Assembly: GCA_001774245.1 (NCBI GenBank)
Contig: MEZF01000030.1
Location: 7,184-15,169, forward strand
From: Candidatus Bathyarchaeota archaeon RBG_13_52_12
GTDB lineage: Archaea; Thermoproteota; Bathyarchaeia; TCS64
Direction of reading: 5' to 3'
DNA: 7,986 nucleotides
Numbering within the stretch: position 1 is the stretch's first letter; each line of letters opens with the position of its first letter. This document shows positions 6,094-7,986 of the stretch, one piece after another. Both the position numbers and the translations under genes were made by a program. The notes under the pieces were generated by a model. The model did not search any database. It was not told where the DNA came from and was given only the letters and a program-made list of their open reading frames with translations.

Positions 6094-6113
6094 TTTGGCG
6101 GCATTAAAGCCCT

Positions 6114-6821
6114 ATGGGGCCGAGCAGGATCCTCATAATTCAGAACAACGCCACGGAGAACCTAGGTCTATACGAGGCGTTTTTACGAGAACGCGTATAT
6201 GTGGATGTGATCCACGCCTACTCGATGGGGGCGGGTGAGGATTTTCCAGAGACCGAGGAATACTCCGCCTTCGTCGTTGGACCTACACCAATTTCAGCGA
6301 ATGATGTCGATATGTATAACTTCCTAGCACGGGAGTGGGAGTACCTCTCAAGGATTGTGACGAGCGGAAAACCGGTCCTAGGGGTCTGCTGCGGGGGGCA
6401 GATTCTCGCGCGGCTCCTCGGGGCTGAGGTCGTGAGGAGCCCGAGGAAGGAGGTGGGCGGCTACACGGTCAACTTAACCGACGATGGGCTGGCTGACCCG
6501 CTCTTCCGCGGCTTCCCTAAGGATGTACCCGTCTTCCATTGGCACAGTGACATGTTTCAGGTTCCTCCGGGAGGCAAGCTACTAGCGTGTGGAGACCCTT
6601 GTCCGATCCAAGCATACGCATGGAGAAATGTGAGGGGGTTGATCTTCCACTTGGAGGTTAGCCATTTTGAAGCGGAGAGGTGGGTTTCCGCCTACTCAAA
6701 AGAGCTAGGTGCGGTCGGTAAAACCCGCGAACAAGTTCTTGGAGAGTGCTTGAAGCGGGAGCCCGAGATGAGGCTCCTAGCCGGGAGACTAGTTGAGAAC
6801 TTCCTTGACCTACGTCATTGA
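6114..6821 (+). CDS. Stand-alone class I glutamine amidotransferase, substrate unknown
   Basis: This 235-residue protein is a GuaA-like (COG0518-type) glutaminase domain, which releases ammonia from glutamine for a partner or acceptor. The Rossmann-like start is SRILIIQNNATENLGLY. The nucleophile elbow is GVCCGGQ (90-96), with C92 aligning with the cysteine of GICLGHQ. The other triad members are H179 and E181 in FHLEVS, where the usual FHPE has leucine for proline. FHWHSDMFQVPPGG (141-154) is the typical strand-loop of GMP-synthase-like amidotransferases. No synthetase domain is fused and none is adjacent, so it is not GMP synthase itself. The ATG is supported by TATA spacing (leaderless). 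It diverges from alr and is followed 50 bases later by the enolase-superfamily gene on the same strand. Family is sure; acceptor is not known. Confidence 0.85.
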   Translation: MGPSRILIIQNNATENLGLYEAFLRERVYVDVIHAYSMGAGEDFPETEEYSAFVVGPTPISANDVDMYNFLAREWEYLSRIVTSGKPVLGVCCGGQILARLLGAEVVRSPRKEVGGYTVNLTDDGLADPLFRGFPKDVPVFHWHSDMFQVPPGGKLLACGDPCPIQAYAWRNVRGLIFHLEVSHFEAERWVSAYSKELGAVGKTREQVLGECLKREPEMRLLAGRLVENFLDLRH

Positions 6822-6871
6822 TAAACCTAATCAGCTCACGTAGCGTTTTGGATCCTGTCGGTGTTTTAGGC

Positions 6872-7986
6872 TTGAAGATAACAAAGATTGAGATAATACC
6901 GGTCAATCTGCCAAAGAAGAAGGTGCTAGCACTTTCTCGCTACGGGAAACTGGGAGAAGGGACCCCCTTCGAGTTCATTCTTACCCGTGTACACACGGAC
7001 GAGGGAGTGACGGGCGTTGGTGAATGCCCCCCACTACCACCACTATCGCCTGAGAACCAGGGAGTTGTAGCGGAGATGATCCGTCGCTGGATAGCTCCGA
7101 ACGTGCTTGGAATGGACCCCTTCGACCTCGAGGGGATCTGGGAGAAGATGGATTACTGGACCCCAACATACCCGATGGCGAAAGCCGCCGTCGACATGGC
7201 TCTCTGGGACATTATGGGGAGGAGCCTCGACGTTCCAGTCTACAAGCTTCTGGGCGGTGGCTCAAACCCCCCTAAAATACCGAACGTTGGCCTCGTAGGG
7301 ATCGATACCCCCGCGAAGGTGGCTGTGGAGGGTAGACGCCTTGTCAAGGAGGGGTACACCGGTATTCGCCTCAAGATAGGGCCTAAGAGAGACGTCAACT
7401 GCGTTGAGACTATGAGACAGGCCATTGGGGAGGATGTTATTCTCCGAGTTGACTGCAACCAGGGCTACTGCGCTTCTGATGCGATCAAGATGATCAGGGA
7501 GATCGAGCAGTTCAGCGTTGAGCTGGTTGAGCAGCCGACTGTTTGGTGGGACTTCGCCTCGCTTGCAAAGGTTGCGGGGTCGGTTGATACGCCCATCATG
7601 CCCCACGAGTCGCTTTTCTCTATGGCTGACGTAAAGAACCTCATCGATATGGGGGCCGTCGGCGTCCTCGGGTTGAAGACCTATCGACCGGCTGGTGGGA
7701 TCACCAACGTTAAGAGGATCCTCGAAATGGCCCGTGTCATGAACATCCCGACGCTGATGCATGATGATCTCGAAATGGGGGTGAGCCTCTCTGCGGCATC
7801 GCACATCATTGCGGGCTGTGGGAAGGCGATAACCCAGAAGTGTGAGCTCTCCGGCTTCCCCGAGTGGATAAACGAGGACGTCATCAAGGAGCCCGTTAAG
7901 CTCGAGAGCGGCTATATCGCGGCACCAAAGGGGCCTGGGCTCGGATTCGAGCTCAACGAGGCCATGATCAAGAAGTACACCACTGG
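6872..7986 (+). CDS. Enolase-superfamily enzyme, muconate-lactonizing subgroup (3' end outside window)
   Basis: These enzymes abstract a proton next to a carboxylate, stabilising the enolate on Mg2+, and perform racemisation, epimerisation, dehydration or cycloisomerisation. The 371 visible codons nearly complete the usual 370-390. The N-terminal capping domain has GVGECPPLPPL (48-58). In the barrel, RLKIG (166-170) holds catalytic K168, VDCN metal ligand D194, VEQP metal ligand E220, and LGLKTYRPAGGI (267-277) K269, the second base typical of the muconate-lactonizing/epimerase subgroup. The third metal site reads MPHES (243-247) where ADES is usual. The C-terminal CELSGFPEWINEDV lacks the DxD of Ala-Glu epimerases. 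TTG 6872 fits family N-termini (MKITKIEIIPVNLP) with a weak GGTG site; TTG 6848 is an alternative that could be leaderless. It is probably expressed with the amidotransferase. Substrate unknown. Confidence 0.86.
   Translation, partial: MKITKIEIIPVNLPKKKVLALSRYGKLGEGTPFEFILTRVHTDEGVTGVGECPPLPPLSPENQGVVAEMIRRWIAPNVLGMDPFDLEGIWEKMDYWTPTYPMAKAAVDMALWDIMGRSLDVPVYKLLGGGSNPPKIPNVGLVGIDTPAKVAVEGRRLVKEGYTGIRLKIGPKRDVNCVETMRQAIGEDVILRVDCNQGYCASDAIKMIREIEQFSVELVEQPTVWWDFASLAKVAGSVDTPIMPHESLFSMADVKNLIDMGAVGVLGLKTYRPAGGITNVKRILEMARVMNIPTLMHDDLEMGVSLSAASHIIAGCGKAITQKCELSGFPEWINEDVIKEPVKLESGYIAAPKGPGLGFELNEAMIKKYTT

Noticed and set aside
6114..6821. Amidotransferase as GatD, the partner of MurT in D-glutamate amidation
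   Set aside because: The motifs are GMP-synthase-like with a Cys-His-Glu triad, unlike the CobQ-like GatD family, and no Mur-ligase-like gene is adjacent.
7262..7804. 180-residue open frame on the minus strand inside the enolase-superfamily gene
   Set aside because: It is fully antisense to a gene with clear catalytic motifs, its protein shows no recognisable domain, and long antisense frames are common in GC-rich codon-biased genes.
6872..7986. Naming the enolase-superfamily enzyme an L-Ala-D/L-Glu dipeptide epimerase, which would fit peptidoglycan recycling beside alr
   Set aside because: The C-terminal barrel segment reads CELSGFPEWINEDV and lacks the DxD motif that binds the dipeptide amino group, so the substrate is left open.
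1..7986. CRISPR arrays, insertion sequences, defence or phage systems
   Set aside because: No regularly spaced repeats, terminal inverted repeats, transposase, nuclease or phage-like gene was seen on either strand.

Overview
The window is archaeal chromosome. Four genes place it there: ribosomal protein S8e, SRP19 and the H/ACA RNP protein Gar1 are archaeal/eukaryotic families, and promoters are AT-rich TATA-type boxes about 27 bases ahead of start codons, some apparently leaderless. A canonical SMC with ScpA and ScpB argues against Sulfolobales-like Crenarchaeota, which use other SMC relatives. A Bathyarchaeia-like or other deep Thermoproteota lineage, or a euryarchaeote, would fit; I cannot settle the lineage from sequence alone. 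HypE suggests that the organism makes a [NiFe] hydrogenase.

Layout. Bases 1-2491 (+) hold a tightly overlapping operon: the C-terminal part of smc (its start lies outside the window), scpA (4-base overlap, TTG start) and scpB (1-base overlap), which together form the condensin that folds and segregates the chromosome. scpB collides tail-to-tail with hypE (-, 2488-3513), the two sharing 4 bases. hypE diverges, across 153 bases, from a row of translation and RNA genes on the + strand: S8e (3667-4050), SRP19 (4088-4378) and gar1 (4420-4692). S8e has a TATA box plus a strong ribosome binding site; gar1 looks leaderless.

From 4693 on the content changes from conserved information-processing genes to metabolism. 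After a 170-base spacer with a possible decayed membrane-protein remnant come a complete bacterial-type alanine racemase (-, 4863-6029, possibly to 6056), a divergent stand-alone class I glutamine amidotransferase (+, 6114-6821), and an enolase-superfamily enzyme of the muconate-lactonizing subgroup (+, 6872 to beyond the window end). The racemase and amidotransferase appear to share one nearly palindromic TATA element in a short divergent intergenic region.

The first half is a standard archaeal core. The second half is the part worth following: alanine racemase is uncommon in archaea, and its pairing with an orphan amidotransferase and an unassigned enolase-superfamily enzyme suggests a small amino-acid or D-amino-acid module whose substrate cannot be read from the sequence. 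I found no tRNA, rRNA, CRISPR array, insertion sequence or long repeat, and no gene-free stretch over 300 bases.
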